Positions 6,404 to 6,878 of a DNA stretch of 6,878 bases are shown here, piece after piece (position 1 is the stretch's first letter; each line of letters starts with the position of its first letter). The DNA comes from Actinomycetota bacterium (GTDB lineage: Bacteria > Actinomycetota > Actinomycetes > Actinomycetales > Microbacteriaceae), in assembly GCA_016870695.1 (NCBI GenBank), contig VGAV01000125.1, forward strand, positions 1 through 6,878, written 5' to 3'. The notes beneath the pieces were generated by a model. The model did not search any database. It was given only the letters and a program-made list of their open reading frames with translations, and had not been told where the DNA came from. Position numbers and translations under genes: made by a program.

Positions 6404-6455
6404 CCGCGCCGTAGGCGCCGGTCAAGTCTGCCAGACGGCGGCCGGGGGTTCCGGA

Positions 6456-6461
6456 CATAAT
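6456..6461 (+). promoter_or_regulatory. Candidate -10 box for a leaderless MarR-type gene
   Basis: CATAAT ends six bases before the GTG at 6468, so transcription would start at or next to the first base of the start codon. There is no Shine-Dalgarno between the box and the GTG, which agrees with leaderless initiation, a common mode in actinobacteria. No clear -35 element was found at 16-18 bases. Confidence 0.45.
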
Positions 6462-6467
6462 GAGTCG

Positions 6468-6878
6468 GTGAGCCGAGACAGCGACGAGGTCGACCGCATC
6501 GTCGAGGCCTGGGTGCGTCAGCGGCCCGACCTGGACTTCTCCCCGCTGGAGGTCCTCTCCCGCGTGGCGCGGCTGTCGCGGCACCTGGACTTCGCCCGGC
6601 GCGAGGCCTTCCGGCGCAGCGACATCGAGTCGTGGGAGTGGGACGTCCTCTCCGCCCTCCGCCGCGCCGGCGAGCCGTACCAGCTGAGCCCGAAGCAGCT
6701 CCTGCAGCAGACGCTCGTCTCCAGCGGCACGATGACCAACCGCATCGACCGGCTCGTCGCCCGCCGCTTCGTCCGCCGCGAATCCGACCCGGGCGACGGC
6801 CGCAGCATCCTCGTCACGCTCACCGACGACGGCAGGATGCGCGTGGATGCCGCCATCACCCGCCTCGTGGACGCCGAG
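6468..6878 (+). CDS. MarR-family transcriptional regulator, PecS/HucR-like (3' end outside window)
   Basis: The frame is open from the GTG at 6468 through the end of the window, giving 137 residues with no stop. The N-terminal helix reads IVEAWVRQRPDLDFSPLEVL, characteristic of the PecS/TamR/HucR group of MarR dimeric repressors. A winged helix-turn-helix follows: WEWDVLSALRRAG (56-68), LSPKQLLQ (73-80), the recognition helix around SSGTMTNRIDRLVARR (85-100) and the wing DPGDGRSILVTLTDDG (107-122). The C-terminal dimerisation helix is cut off. Trp15, Asp59, Arg92 and Arg104 match the residues and spacing I recall for the urate-binding site of HucR-type proteins. Such regulators usually repress themselves and a divergent gene; here the divergent neighbour is tRNA-Gln-glmU, not the usual transporter, so the target may lie downstream. 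ATG at 6460 opens only a three-codon frame and is not the start. Confidence 0.88.
   Translation, partial: MSRDSDEVDRIVEAWVRQRPDLDFSPLEVLSRVARLSRHLDFARREAFRRSDIESWEWDVLSALRRAGEPYQLSPKQLLQQTLVSSGTMTNRIDRLVARRFVRRESDPGDGRSILVTLTDDGRMRVDAAITRLVDAE

Noticed and set aside
6403..6422. Small GC-rich hairpin (ACCGCGCC-GTA-GGCGCCGGT) just upstream of the tRNA, considered as a terminator.
   Set aside because: No gene ends there on either strand, the stem needs a bulge, and no T-tract follows.

Overview
The window is high-GC, densely packed actinobacterial chromosomal DNA. Gene content (tRNA-Gln, glmU and prs in a row; a PecS-like MarR regulator; an FMN-binding lipoprotein with ApbE and a membrane reductase) and protein style suggest Microbacteriaceae, probably Microbacterium or a close relative. 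The taxonomic call is inference from sequence style and gene order, not a database result.

Layout. Positions 2-658 (+) hold the C-terminal part of a two-component sensor histidine kinase. It converges on a three-gene minus-strand operon (3742 down to 811). The 152 bp between the two stop codons is almost filled by a 105-bp imperfect palindrome (661-765). The operon, in transcription order, encodes an FMN-binding lipoprotein (3742-3245), an ApbE-type flavin transferase (3248-2361), and a fusion of an NqrB/RnfD-like 10-TM membrane domain to a ferredoxin-NADP reductase-like FAD/NAD(P)H domain (2364-811). Each junction is a 4-bp start/stop overlap, so the three are almost certainly translated together. 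Upstream on the same strand lie prs (4892-3858) and glmU (6330-4882), overlapping by 11 bp, and tRNA-Gln(TTG) (6403-6332), which ends one base before the glmU start codon. At the right edge a divergent MarR-family regulator (6468 to beyond the window, +) appears to be leaderless.

How the genes may work together. The three-gene operon looks like a compact transmembrane flavin electron-transfer module. Inferred path: cytosolic NAD(P)H reduces FAD in the C-terminal domain of the fusion, electrons cross the membrane through the NqrB/RnfD-like domain, and reach an extracytoplasmic lipoprotein whose FMN would be attached by ApbE. Two features make it non-standard: the acceptor motif of the lipoprotein is a variant (AGSSLTS in place of SGATxTS), and the ApbE has no visible export signal. 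The glmU-prs pair supplies UDP-GlcNAc for the cell wall and PRPP for nucleotide, His and Trp synthesis; these are housekeeping genes.

The most interesting items are the flavin module with its variant acceptor site, the tRNA/glmU junction that leaves almost no mRNA leader, and the long intergenic palindrome. I saw no CRISPR array, insertion sequence, phage gene or origin.
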